Under the pieces are notes generated by a model, which did not search any database, was not told the origin of the DNA, and saw only the letters and a program-made list of their open reading frames with translations. A program made the translations under genes and the position numbers. Positions 45,024 through 61,099 of a stretch of 64,000 bases of DNA are shown piece by piece; position 1 is the first letter of the stretch; every line of letters starts with the position of its first letter. The stretch spans positions 1,860,001-1,924,000 of the forward strand of contig JAEVLN010000013.1 in assembly GCA_018350325.1 (NCBI GenBank). The letters are read 5' to 3'. This DNA comes from Globodera rostochiensis. Lineage: Eukaryota; Nematoda; Chromadorea; Rhabditida; Heteroderidae.

Positions 45024-47146
45024 ATGCTTTCATCGTCAGTTTTCCGCTTTCCGACCACCCAAAACGTGGCACTTTTGAAATGCCATCCAATTTTGAGGCA
45101 CTTTTTGGCTTTCAAATCGACAACAGCCGCTGCCTCCGGTGAATTTATTTATTTTTTTGCTATGTTTTAGGTTTTTTAATTTAATTTTTAGCCCCTTCTC
45201 CCGGTGTGACCTCATTGGATTTGCTGAATCGGCTGGACCTTGACTCGTTGAGACGATGTCAATTGGAATTCAACAGGTTTTGCTTTTTTCCGTTTTCACA
45301 AAATGTCTAAGGGGCCTCATTTTTTGAAAATTAAACAATACTTTTGGTGGGGTTTTGTAAAAGTTTTTTTTAATAATAAAAAATTGTAGCGGCGCCGGCG
45401 GCACTGAAGCTGCACTTTTTGCCGCTGAACTGTACAATATGTATGCCAAATTTGCTGCACGAAACGGGTGGCACTGGACGACGCATGAAGTGCCAAGAAA
45501 TTTTCAAAAAAAAAACCCAAAAAAAATTTTTTTTGTTTAGATGAGCAAATGCACAAAAACCGGTGGCACCGGCATTAATTCGGCCATCGTTTTGTTGGAA
45601 GGCGACGGGTGCTATGCCAAAATGCGTTTTGAGGTTGTTGACAGTAATAAATTTAAAAAAAAAGGTTAAATTTTAAATCTTTCTTGCTGAGAAATTTAAA
45701 ACGTTGACTCACCAACTTTAAAAGGAAGATTTGAAAACAACCTCAGTTCCAACTAAACTAAATTTAACATTTTTATTTTCTTCATCTTTTAAACAAAAAA
45801 AATGTTTTATTTTTTTGATTTTCAGAGCGGGGTCCATCGAGTTCAACGAGTACCTGTCACGGAGGCGAAGGGGCGCATGCACACCAGCACGGTCAGCCTG
45901 GCTGTGCTGCCTGAACCGGAAAAAGTGAACATTTAAATTTTCATAATCATAAAGTTAATTGAAAAAAAAAATTACTCTAAAAGATGTATGAAAAAAATGC
46001 TCCCTATTTTTTATTGCGAATTTTATAAAAATCGGTGCGTTTTTAGATGACGAGAATAAAAAAAGAGAGAATTTGGCCCCCCCCCCCCCCCCCCCCCCCC
46101 CCCGAATTTTTTTGTATATGTAAAAACCGACAATTTCCAAAAATGATGGTTTTTTTTTGACAGCCCGAAGTGATGTACACGCCGGACGAGTTGAAGGAGG
46201 AGCACATGCGCTCCTCGGGCCCGGGCGGCGCAAATGTAAACGCAATTTCGACGTGCGTTCGCCTCACGCACAAACCGACGGGTTGGCAACAAAAAAAAAA
46301 AATGAAAAAATTTCAACAAAAAAAAACGACGAAAATTTTTTCAGGAACGAGCGTTAAAGTGATGGACGAGAGGTATTTGGCGCAGAACGTAAAGGTGGGC
46401 AAAATTTGTTTGTTTGTTCTTCTACAAATTTATGATCCGATCAAGAGCGTCGTTTTTGAAATTGATTGGTCCTTCTCTGATCAGGGCTTCTGTAATTGAT
46501 CATCCGATTGTCCCACCACCGAACTGATCAATTTCTTCAATCGGCTTTTGCTCAACGCTTTAGGAATTGATCAGTTCACCCCTCCCCCTGTTGTTTTATA
46601 AACATTGATCAGCGGTTTAGGGATTGATCAGTTATTCCAAACATTGATCAAAGAATGAGGGTTTTGATTGACGAAGTTAGATATTATGAATGGACATAAA
46701 ATCACAGATTGCGCACCAGCGACTTGCCGCCATGCTGTTGAAGCAACAAGTGGACGAGGCGACCCGTCGCTATGCTTCCAACCGAACTTTGCGAGTACGA
46801 ATTTCTAATTTTGTTTTTTTTCTTTATTTTAATGCCACAAAATTTTAAAAATTTGTTCATGCTCATTTTGATGCCCTCCCTTTAAAGGTTGGCACAATGG
46901 AACGTGCCGAGAAAATTCGTACCTACAATTACAAGGACAATCGGATGACGGACCATCGGTTAAAGGTTTGGAGGGGGGGATGAAGCATATAACCAAAAAA
47001 ACCACACATTAAAGCTGACACGGCATGGTGTTGAACAATTTCTGGCCGGCGGTGAACAGCTCGAAAAGGTGGTCGACTTGCTGATGGCAATGTACGAACG
47101 CGAAGGCTTGGGCCAGCAGGACCAGAAACAATTGCAGAACCCATAG
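45024..47146 (+). CDS. Mitochondrial class I release-factor homologue with GGA in place of GGQ
   Basis: Exons: 45024-45138, 45192-45276, 45390-45489, 45541-45633, 45826-45924, 46164-46281, 46345-46394, 46708-46794, 46888-46965, 47015-47146; phases agree and the product is 318 residues. The N-terminus ([19 protein letters not shown]) looks like a mitochondrial presequence. RF1 features are [38 protein letters not shown] with a PxT codon-recognition motif, and [18 protein letters not shown]. The catalytic loop reads [11 protein letters not shown], where peptidyl-tRNA hydrolases have GGQ; the codon is GCA. Only about 66 residues precede GAGG against roughly 110-130 in bacterial RF1, so domain 1 is largely absent. 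It may be a non-hydrolysing paralogue or a rescue or assembly factor. AATAAA lies at 47219. Confidence 0.9.
46430..46660. repeat. TGATCA-rich intron tract
   Basis: Intron 7 of the release-factor gene holds about ten GATCA motifs, resembling the block at 26.5-26.8 kb. Confidence 0.65.
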
Positions 47147-47679
47147 AGAGAGAGAGAGAGCTGTTTGTTTATTTGTTTTTTGTTATCATTCAATTCAATA
47201 GCATGTGAAAGAATTATTAATAAAATGTCAGAATAATGCACAAGCAAAAAATTTGAGAGGAACACAAAAAAAAATTGCTCAAACAGAAAAACGAAAATGG
47301 GGAGAATTTGCTTGCATTATTAGCATTGCTGGACTCACAAAAATATTTTTGAAGACACAAAAAATAGTCCCCCCCCCCCTCCCCGGGGACACCGCCGGTC
47401 CCATATTTTTGCCCCCTAGATTTTCATCCGGTTCATTGCGTAAGTACGCCCCCTCCCCCCTTAGGGGGAAGATCATTATGTTTTCCAAAATCAATACAAT
47501 CAGTCAGTGAGTGTTTAAATGGCACAAAAATGACACCACACACACAAAATGCGCAAATGATACAACAATAAAGAACAAATTAAATAAATAAATAGACAAA
47601 AATGGACAAAATAAATATTGGGGGGGGGGGGTGGGCGGGGGGTTGTTGTTAATCGTTCTCCAGCCCATCAATTAGACAA
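47147..47679. other. Convergent 3' spacer
   Basis: Lies between the release factor (+) and separase (-) 3' ends. It holds an AATAAA for the former, poly-C and poly-G runs, and no gene. Confidence 0.6.
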
Positions 47680-50600
47680 TTACGACGACAGCGGTGATAA
47701 TGATGATGTCGATGATGACAGCGAATTATTGTTGTTGGCGATGGCACTTAATGCCGCGACCACCGGCAGGCCGTAGGCCACAACCGCTGCACCAGTCAAA
47801 AATGGCAATTTGCACTTGCGGCGCGCCTCCAACACGCCCTCCAGCAACAGACGGAACGTGTCGTTGACGGTGCTGAAAATGTGCGCCTTATTTAGGTGTA
47901 CTCAACCAACATGTGCCAGTCAGTGCTGGAGTGCACCAAAAATGCCGGAACCGGAAATTTTTGGCACGAAAATCATTTTTGGATTTAACAACAAAAAAAA
48001 TTGATCAGATTAAACCGGACAAATTAACAGCTCCAATTAACTTCAACAGAGAGCGGCGAGGGGACATTACCGTCATGGCTACTGGACGTGATCGTGCGAA
48101 TCACATGACCATTTTGAGGGTACGCAATCACAAATCAGGCATTTTGTTAATTCCCTAGTGATCACACAGTCATGGAAGTTGTTTTTAACCTGATCAGTGA
48201 TCACGTCCAGCCCCCTGACTACCATTCTCAAAGGGCAAGGAAGGACCCAAACAAAAAGTTGAAACATTTATTTCTGTTTCAAGAATATGTGTATATTAAT
48301 TACCCCGCGTCCTTCTTGTGCAGCTCGGCAAAACAGTACTCGGTCAGCGCCATGAAAAAGCCTGAACTCGTTGCACTCTTTTAGGCTTAACAAATTTTTT
48401 TTAAAACATTGTTTGTCTCCCCAAATCAGTCGACTTGAGACCAATCACACCGCAGTCGGTCCGTCAAAATCAGAGGGTTTAGTTTGACACCACCGGCAGG
48501 GCCATGCAAAAAATGTCGCGGGTCGAACCAAGCCAAAAAAGAAAACATTGGACCGAATTTCGGGCATTTTTTTTCAGATAAACCCAGTGCGTAACCCCCT
48601 GTGGGGGACCGCGTTCGGCCAGTTCGGCACACATTCATTAAAATCATCCATTTCTTCCGTATATGCTCTTGTAATTCCACATGTGGAATTATTTTTCAAC
48701 CTCCTCAGAAAGGGCGGAATTATTAGAGTGTGTGGAATTATTTTCAACTGTTTGGTGATAGGTATGTTCTTTCTATCACGAAAATTCTTCTTCATTTCAC
48801 CCAATTTCCTTCCAAATCCAGAAGTCGTATCTGTCCTTATTTTTGATTCGATACGACCCCTGGGTAAAACACAAAAATTTGACCCCTAAATGATTTTGGA
48901 GAAAAATTTTCTTCTGGAAAAATTCTTTAAGAAAAATGTAATATAAAACCCAAAAATGCACCCCTAAAATCCAACTTTTTTCAAAAAAATTCCTTAAGAA
49001 AAATGCAATAAACTCCAAAAATGCATCCCTAAAGATTGACTTTTTTAAATTAGCCGTTAAATGAGGTGGGGAATTATTAGAGAGGCAGGAAGTGCGGAAT
49101 TATTAGAGAGTGTGGAATTATCAGAGAGTGTGGAATTACAAGAGCATATACGGTAATTGCAAAAAAAAAAAAAATTATTACGGTCAATTTCGCCGTCAGT
49201 GACCATCCACAGGCAGCCGATCACGCACGGCGCACGCGCAATCATGTACTCGTAGACGGCCGAGCGCCCGTCCAGGTCGAGCCCCTCGTCCACCACACGG
49301 ACACTGGAGCAGCCCATCAACACGGAGACGGCACGGCACTCACTCTCGCGAATCATCGAACGGCCAAAATAACGGCCGCCGCTGCCGTGGCCCATGTAAC
49401 TGCAATGGCACGCAATCAAACAACAAAATTGTTAACATTTTGATAAGCACCCTCCCCCCATCCCCAGAGGTGGCCAGAATGCCCTACTTTTATCGCAAAA
49501 AATGCCATAATTTTGGGAATTAGTAATTTTTTTGCCGTATTTTCTGTTCATTTTCGAAACTTGGTACTGAACTCGTTTGGCTATGTTTAATTTACAAAAA
49601 AATGGATGCCATAACATAAAAGTGCCTTATTTTTGGAACCGGTTGTCATATTGTAAACAAAATTTTCCCGATCAATTACAGGAAAAGGTCGTGTTCGTTG
49701 AGCACTGTCCGAATTTGTTCCTTGGATGGAATCTGCAAAACATTAATTAATTAATACCTAAATTGTTTAAAAACAAAAAAGCCATGGGATATTTTCAAAT
49801 TTTATGGTGGCGATTTTTTTATTGATAGTTGATCCGTCCGCAAAAATAATCAGAATATTAGTAAAACCTGTCCGACGATGCCGCGCCATTTGAAGCGTTC
49901 AATGAACGTGCTGATGCGTTCCTGCGTCTTTGCCAAATCGCCGCCCGGGTTCAGCACGTAGTAGGAGTTGCGCCCGTCCACCGATGTCGGGATCTGAATG
50001 TGGTGTGATCAGGACAGAGTGGAAATTGATCAAAAACACTGATCAGAGAAATTGGGCCAAATGCCGAAAACAAAACAAAACAAAAAAATTCACATTTTTG
50101 ATTCGTTCCATCAAATGCTCAAACAAATGAAAGCAGGGGATACGGTAGACGAGCGGGGCGCGCCGGTAGATCGGCAAACATTCCCACGGCAAATGGCTGA
50201 GTGACTGAAAAATGGCCAAATTTTTCAAAAAAAATAGCCTAATTTTTTAAAAAAATAAAAGGACAGTTTTAAATTCGTTCAAAAATACAAAAATCGATAA
50301 TGAACTCACCGGCGGTATCACCAACATCGTGTACTGCTTGGTCATCTTTTCAGGAACTGTTTGTAGTCGAGAATTGGTTGTCGATTTTTTGTTGCCTTTT
50401 CCACCCATTTTAACACGCAAATTTGTCCAACACAGGCTCAGAAATCGAATGAATTTGTCAGGGACTGTTGCTGCTGGTGTCTAAAAAATTTAAAAAAAAA
50501 ATTATTTTTATAATTTCGACTGACGGACGACCTTCGTCATTGTTGTTTCAGCATCATCCACATTGTTCAGGCCGCCGCCGCCGGTCTGGTGATGATGTTT

Positions 50601-53600
50601 GTCGTTCATGTGCAGCAATTTGCCCAGCGCCAACCACTCGTCCAACGTCTCCACAAAAGGCAACAGACGCGCAAGAGTCTGAAACCGCCGACGGGGAATT
50701 CAATTCCGGTTCAGATCCCCTCTGGGGCTATTTTTAAATTATAAATAAATTTTAAAAATTATTATTTGTTTTTATAGCACGCAGCACCCACCAAAGCGGA
50801 CGCTGTTGCCATGCCGTGTTCAGCGACAAAAGTGCGCTCCAAGCGTGTCAGCTCGCCCAAATGTCGCGCCAGTGCATTTTCTGTGTTCAACGGCAGCGGC
50901 AGCAGAAGGGGCGCGGACGCTGAGAACCAACTGGACTGGAAGAAGTCGATGAAGTTCTGCAAAAAAAACAAAATAATTTTGCATTTTCGCTAAATTTTAC
51001 AACGACAAAAAAATCCCTAGCGGTAGCTGATCTAAAGAAAATTTGTAATGCTCAACAGTGTATTAAGTATCTAAATCCGGATGACCCAAACCCCCCCCCC
51101 CCCGGTGTCTTCCCGACCCGCCGGTGCATCCCTGGTGGCATTTAGCTTATCTGTTTATGTTAGCAAATGAAAAACAACTGTCAAAGAGTTGATGAAAAAG
51201 AATCATGGACTCGAAAAATGGGTAGATGAACCAGCCAATGGAAGCCATCCGAATTCGTTCAACTTCAGAAGCAATCGAATCGATTCCCCTCCCCCCTCCC
51301 TCCCCTCCTGATCCATTTAAGTACACTGACTTAATCATCATGTGTACGTGTACGTACGTACCTCCATTTCCTTGTCCAATTGCTTTCGCATTACCCAAAA
51401 CTGCACGGAGTCGGTGCCGGTCGTTCTCACCGACTCGTCGCTGGCCATCAACAGCTCGCGCATTCGTTCAAGCACCGGGTCGGGCTGAAAAAAAAATTTT
51501 GTTTCGAGTTTTTTCCCAATTTTCTGTCCACCAACCACCCCCACCACCTCCACACCTTCTTCAACCGACAAATTGGCACCACAATTGGCTCATGCGCAGC
51601 ATTGCATCTGGTCAACGTCAGCATGCCGTCCTCCTCCAACGTCAGGTTGACGAGGGTGAGGTCTTCAACGGGGCAAAAATGTTTTGAGATTAGATTTTAA
51701 ACAAAATAAAAATATTTCACAACTTTCTGGCAGACGCCCAATGCGGGCCTGAAAGTGCGCGGAATTGTCAAAAATGAATGTGTTGGTTAGTTGTCTCTGC
51801 GTTGATGTTGTTGCGGCCATGGACAACTGCCTGGAATTAGATATATTTTTTTTACAAAAAAAAAGAATAAACCCCATATTTTTGTAAGAGAGGAAATCAA
51901 AAAAAAAATTATATTCTAATCATCATCCAAAAAACGTGAAGTTGGCAAAATGTACAGTTGGCAAAACGTGTTACCGCCCCCCCCCCACACACTCTTCTGT
52001 TGAAGAATCCGTCCAATATTGTTGCCGATGCTGCTGCTGTTTCAGCTGCTTTTTGTGCGCGCTGGTCCGCGCCAATTGCCGCAGGGCAGGCATGCCGGCC
52101 TCCAGCAAATACAGCGCCCGATGCCATTGGCTGAGCTGCTGGGCACCAAAGCAACGAGCAAGAAAGAAACAGTTACGACGACGCCATTCGCTTAAACAAA
52201 TGGGGGGGGGGGGGAACGATGAATTAATCATCATCATAATTAGTAAATTAATCAATCATCATAATTTTATTTTGTGTGTTCATTACGAAAACATCAAATG
52301 CCCGTAGTTCTTCTGGTCCTCGTAGGCGGACTTCAACAAGTCCATTCGCGCTGTACTGGAGGAGCATTTGCGCGCTAAATGCTTGAGCAGAAGCCAATGG
52401 GCGCGCAGTGTCAACGGCGACTGTTTGCAAAGCTAAAAATTGCAACAAAAAAATATATATTTAAATGATTACAATTTACATAAATAGGTAACTAAACGGA
52501 ACGAAACGGAAGACACCCGTTTTATGTCGGTGAGGATCAGCTCGTCCCCGGATTCCGGACTGAATCCCAGACTCAAAACGTCCAAACATCCGGTACACAA
52601 CAACAGGGCCAACCTCAAATGGCTCGCGTATGTGGGCCTTGCACTCGTCAACGCTGCCCAACTCAGTCCACCGTGTCACCAACAACCGGGAGCATGTGCG
52701 GACGAACAAGTCATCGCTGTGGTGTATGGATGATTGGAGCTGGATAAGGGGAACAAACAAATGTATTTTTAAATGTTAATAAAATGATCAATGTAAATGG
52801 CTCAATTTCTAATGTTCTCTTTATGCAAACAAAAAGGGTCAAATATTGTAGAGGTGTGTACAGCTCGCGACCGCCCACCTTGGCCAGCCTGAACATTTCT
52901 TTGCTGCTCTCATCGACCAATGTTTCTTTCTCGGACGAATTGTTCTTTAAAAAATAAATAAATAATCATTTTAGTCAGCGCACACGACGCAGCATACGTC
53001 CTCCTTTACGTTGGCCAACATTCGTTTCGTCGGCTGTCGCCCCGCTTCCGTTAGGCGGGCCCAAATCATTTTTATAGAATTCCTCGCTGAACACGCTGTG
53101 CAGAAACACCAACTGCAGCACCCGGTTGCGCAGGGGACGAGCCTCAAAAAAGGATGTTTAAATTAAATCACAACAACAACAAAAATATTAGGGCCTGTCC
53201 CCAAAACCGGAAAATCTCCTAAGCCTTAAGCCTATCAAATTGTCCGGTTTGAAACGAATTGCAGCAAAAAATTATCGACTTAAAATTACCGAAATTTTTA
53301 GTTGGGAAAATGTGGTATAAAATTTCTCTTAATTTTTTAGCGAGTTTTAATTATTTTTAAAGACATTTGGGGACAATTTCTGTAAAGCGGAAAAACACAC
53401 GCACGCACTTTTTCTTCTCGAAGTGCTTGCATTCGGTGTCGAAATTGTGCAAATTTGTCAGGCAAATATCTGCCAAACAAAAGGGACACCCAATGGCACT
53501 GTTGCGCGAACAGCCAGTTGTTGCCCGAGGCGGTGCAGAAGGCGCACACGCAGTCGGTCACATGCGCCTCGAGGCGAAATTGACGACTGTTAACAGCAAA

Positions 53601-56494
53601 AGCAAATTTTATAATCATCAAACTTTTTGTTCAGTCCAATGGAAACGCTTTAAAAATTCGATTTTTCAAAAAAAAAAGGAGGACATCACCGAGTAAAAAA
53701 TGCCGTGCCGTGAAAGATTTGTCGAATTCATCGGCCTCCCAAAAAAAGTCTGATTTAAGACAACACAAAATTTGCATTAAAAATAAATAAAAATTAGAGT
53801 CCGAACATGTACCAAATTTTGTCCGGACTAAAAAATGGAGCCCAATTTGTACACAACCAAGTAGGGGGTGGTGGAAAATGTACCGGTAGTCCAGTCTTAG
53901 CAATTTTGAAGTTAAACGATTGGACTGACTGAACTGCTGGAGTGGACTGACTCACTTTCGCTCTTCTTCATCATCCTGGTGCAAATTAACGGAGGACAGC
54001 TCCAGCGCCAGCAAGGCGTCCAGTGAACCGCCGGCGTCCATTGTGCTGGTCATGAGGCGCCGCTCAAAGGAGTCGTCCACGGCGGAACCGCGACGATAGG
54101 ACGAAGGCCTGAAATATGTAATTCCAATTGGATTTGGTTGAGACTTTTTGATAGTCTGTGATCAAATCTGAAACATTTTTATTTTTTGTTTTCTGGCAAC
54201 AATTACTATACTATACTATAACACTGACCGGATTGGCTTCCTCGGCGTGTGCAGGTATCGAGTGCGCGAGGCGGTCAACGGCGTCAGCAAAGCGTTCAGA
54301 CAATTTGCGTAGCCGTCCAACGACTCGATGCCGGTCAACGATTTAATGTGAAAGAGTTGCGCCAACGGGCGAAGCGTCCTGGAAACAAAAGCCATGTGTG
54401 CAAAAATCGGCTTTGACGAGACTAAATGCCCCCGTGAAAAAATCACCCAAAATGCCACGAAAAATGTGCCAAACAATTGAAAGGGTCTAGAAATTTTATT
54501 GCTAAATTCGGAATTAACATCAATTAAGAACAAAAATAAATATAAGATTAACTTTTAAAAAATAAAACCCGGACCAAAAGGGCACGCCGAACGCCAAATT
54601 GTCGCGCCAAAACGTAATGCTGGTGGCCTCCGCTTCACGAATTTGACCGACTTCAAGCAGTTCCCAGGTGTAAATGTGTGCAGCCTCCTGATACTCGGCG
54701 AAGGCGGAGCAAAGACGCACTTAAAAAAAACATTTTGCAAAAATCTGCATTTATTTTTTTGTTGAAATTTTCGCACTAAATTCATCCGCATTCGTCACTT
54801 TTGTTCGGATGCTTGAGGAACGGTCGGATTGGAAAAATTCCGGATGCCGGGAGTTCAATATGCCGCGAAGAGATCCCAACTCCAGCTCCCGGTTTACAAG
54901 CGGGTCATCCACCTAAAAAAATGGCATTATAAATGTTTGGTTCTGCTCTTCGCGCCGTCCCGACGACGGCGGGGAGTACGGCTGGCATAAAACCTTCTGC
55001 AGGTCAGCCTTCGGCACTCGGCTTGCCCTTGTCAGCAGGGCGCGCAGCAGCACGCGCGCCTGCATGCTCAAAAAGGTGCGCTTGGCGCTGTCCGCGCTGA
55101 GCTTGTGTAGCAGTGTTGTGGCTTCCGCTGCACACTGGTGCTGCTCGGTGGCGTTTTGCGAGCTGTGCAGCCGCTGGATCAGTCGGGCACAGTGCATCAC
55201 CAGACAATAGCTTTCGGACAGCGACGGACGTCTAGCACAAGCAGCTCGTTCGGCAGCCTTCATAAAAAGGGGTGAAACTTTTTTGTTGTCGTCATCGGAT
55301 TCCTGGGGGTTCGCCGAATATCATACAAAACCCCCGATGCTCGAGAGTCTCGAAAATTCTCGGGTTTTTTGGAGGTTTCAGGGTCAAGGGTCGTCGACAG
55401 TCTTGGTAAATTTTAGTTCTCGAGCATCACCAAAATGTTTGTCAAAATCTTCCCGGACCAAAATGCGCTCCAGAATGGTCCATTCTTCAAGCCGAATTGT
55501 CCACAGAACGGCCAAAAGCCATGCGGAAAAGTCGGCACCCTTCGCGAAGAGCACCAACTCGCATAGGCATTCCAATGCTTCGTAAAACTTTTTTAAAAAA
55601 AATTTTCAATTTTTTTTAATTGAAATTCTCGCGCGAACTCAACACACCCTGGCCTCGAGCAGACAAAAGCTGATGATGTACTTGATGAGGATGACGCACG
55701 CGTCCATTGACGGACCGTCAAGCCGACCAGTGGTTACGGCGGATGAGGAGACAATGTTCCGCCAGGCGGTGATCAGTTCCTTAAGAAAAATGCGCAATTT
55801 GTTTGAATCGAAAACAAAAATTTTGAAATGTAAAATTTGTTTAGTAAATTTTTGCGATTGGTAGGCTAAAAAAAATTAGCCCTCTTTTGAGACATTAAAG
55901 GTCGCCGTGATCGTAAACTGATGCTAAACAGTCAGTGATTGCACGCCGACCCCTCGTCAGGGACGGCATATTCGGTGGCCGTCGGGAACGGCACACCGTA
56001 AAATTGGGTTTCGGGGAATGGACCCTCATGTCGGGGTGATGGGGGGGGGGGGGGTCAGGGTAGTCGGGGTGCAACACCAATTGAGCATTGAGCCCACCTC
56101 GACGTCTGGCGCCATCGCTTTTGTGTGACATTTGGCGAACTGAGCGCACAACCGTTGGTGGCACTCAAGCGACGTTGGGTCGTAGAAGTCGTCGTCAAAA
56201 AACTGCCGGGCGCTGTCCGACTCCCCGTACTCGGCGAACATCTGCGCACAAACCAGGAGAGGAATTAAAATAAAAACTCAAAGGTGGCAAAAATGGTACA
56301 CAAAAATTAGTACCAAATCATCTCTTGAATCGAATTTTTTCCTTCTAAAATTCAATTCTTCACGGCCCACCCCCCCCCCAATCCACCTCATCTTGAACCC
56401 GTGCCAACGACACAATGTAAATGCTGATCATCCGTCTGCACTTTTTGAAGGCCGCCGTCTGCGTGATCGGGGCAGTTGAAGCAGCAGAGGCCAT
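47680..56494 (-). CDS. sep-1: Separase (C50/caspase-like cohesin protease)
   Basis: About 27 exons run from ATG 56494-56492 (MASAASTAPITQTAAFKKC) to TAA 47680. The long N-terminal helical region (56.5-50.8 kb) has little sequence conservation. The catalytic part includes SLSHLPWECLP (50.1 kb), RNSYYVLNPGGDL (49.9 kb), YMGHGSGGRYF with the catalytic histidine (codon about 49387) and SVLMGCSSVRVV with the catalytic cysteine (codon about 49309), then CVIGCLWMVTDGEID. The C-terminus is KCKLPFLTGAAVVAYGLPV plus a Ser/Asn-rich tail. Separase cleaves the cohesin kleisin at anaphase. Exon 1 (56387-56494) and exon 2 (56098-56241) were checked; others are approximate. An acceptor (CCAAATAG) five or six bases before the ATG suggests trans-splicing. 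All catalytic residues are present. Confidence 0.93.
48370..49180. mobile_element. Repeat insertion in a separase intron near the 3' end
   Basis: The intron between the catalytic exon (from about 49184 up) and the ALTEYCFAELHKKDAG exon (about 48312-48360) is unusually long. It contains GGGGTGCATTTTTGG-type motifs in inverse (48.90-49.03 kb) and repeated TGTGGAATTATTAGAGAG units (48.66-48.75 and 49.07-49.15 kb), which are inverted relative to each other and may be element ends. Confidence 0.5.
55320..55435. repeat. CTCGAGACTCTCGA-type degenerate repeat
   Basis: A separase intron carries ATGCTCGAGAGTCTCG and TTAGTTCTCGAGCATC in inverted orientation. The same family is seen at 15.18-15.27, 17.90-18.00, 25.05-25.15 and 35.52-35.64 kb. 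Confidence 0.7.
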
Positions 56495-57259
56495 TTTGCG
56501 CTATTTGGAAAAAAAATTGATCAGTGATCAGCCGGGCGGGGACACACAATAATTGCCAAACAAAAGATCGGACCACTTCTTTGGCGTCGCGGCGGGGCAT
56601 TTCCTGGCCCAAATCGGCAAATTTTGGCACGGTGAAGAAACCTCGGCATATTTTGGTCCCATTTCACCCCAGATTTTTTTGTCCCAGAAAATTTGCCAAT
56701 TCTGCCGCATTTTTGCGCAAAAAAACTCCAATTTTGCGTGTCCGATCTCATAAACAACATCGGCAAAAAAAAAACAAAATAAAAAAATTTGATGGGACTG
56801 AAGCAAAAACTCCATGAAAGCCCATATATAATACATGCAACAAATTGACAAGAATAAAAATGCGCACATTAAGTTTTAATCAAAAATGAGGTTTCAAAAT
56901 TTACAAGCATCGTTGGCATTGGCATCACATCCATTCATCAAACAAACATTATGTTAAAAAAAAAGTGAATGGGAATACTGTATAGGCGCTGTCGCGGTAA
57001 ATGTGGGGGGCATCGTCACGTACACTGTACAACAACAACAACAACATTTAAGAGAGGGAGAGGTGAAAGAGAACAAACAGCGTACAACGTGTGAAAAGAG
57101 ACCGTAGAGAAGACAAACAATAAATATGCAAAAATAGGGATAAAAATCTGATCAGACAAGAAAAAAAAAGCGAGAACAGAAAGAACCGATCATCTGATCA
57201 GATCAAATGAAAAAGTGTCTCCTCTGTCCATCCCCCGCCCCCATTCGTCTACGCGGAGA
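56495..57259. other. Spacer between BLM and separase genes
   Basis: 765 bases with both genes on the minus strand. A T-rich acceptor ending CCAAATAG lies just upstream of the separase ATG. (CAA)n at 57030 and a GA-rich tract at 57050-57120 are visible. No gene is seen. Confidence 0.6.
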
Positions 57260-60955
<3,696 letters not shown>

Positions 60956-61099
60956 AAGAAGAAAAAAAAATAAACAAAATGCCCGTCACCATTTAACACC
61001 ACCACCAACAACCACCTTCAACTTCTTTGAACACGTCCTTTTGACCTTCCGAGCCGAGCAACAGCACTTAAAAATGTTTTTTTTGTTTAGAGAGAGTCC

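Noticed and set aside
57190..57259. BLM ending at TGA 57190 (FSFDLIR)
   Set aside because: The phase-0 join after VER gives the frame FNVFMGEPKPK, which stops at TAA 57260; the other frame does not fit the splice phase.
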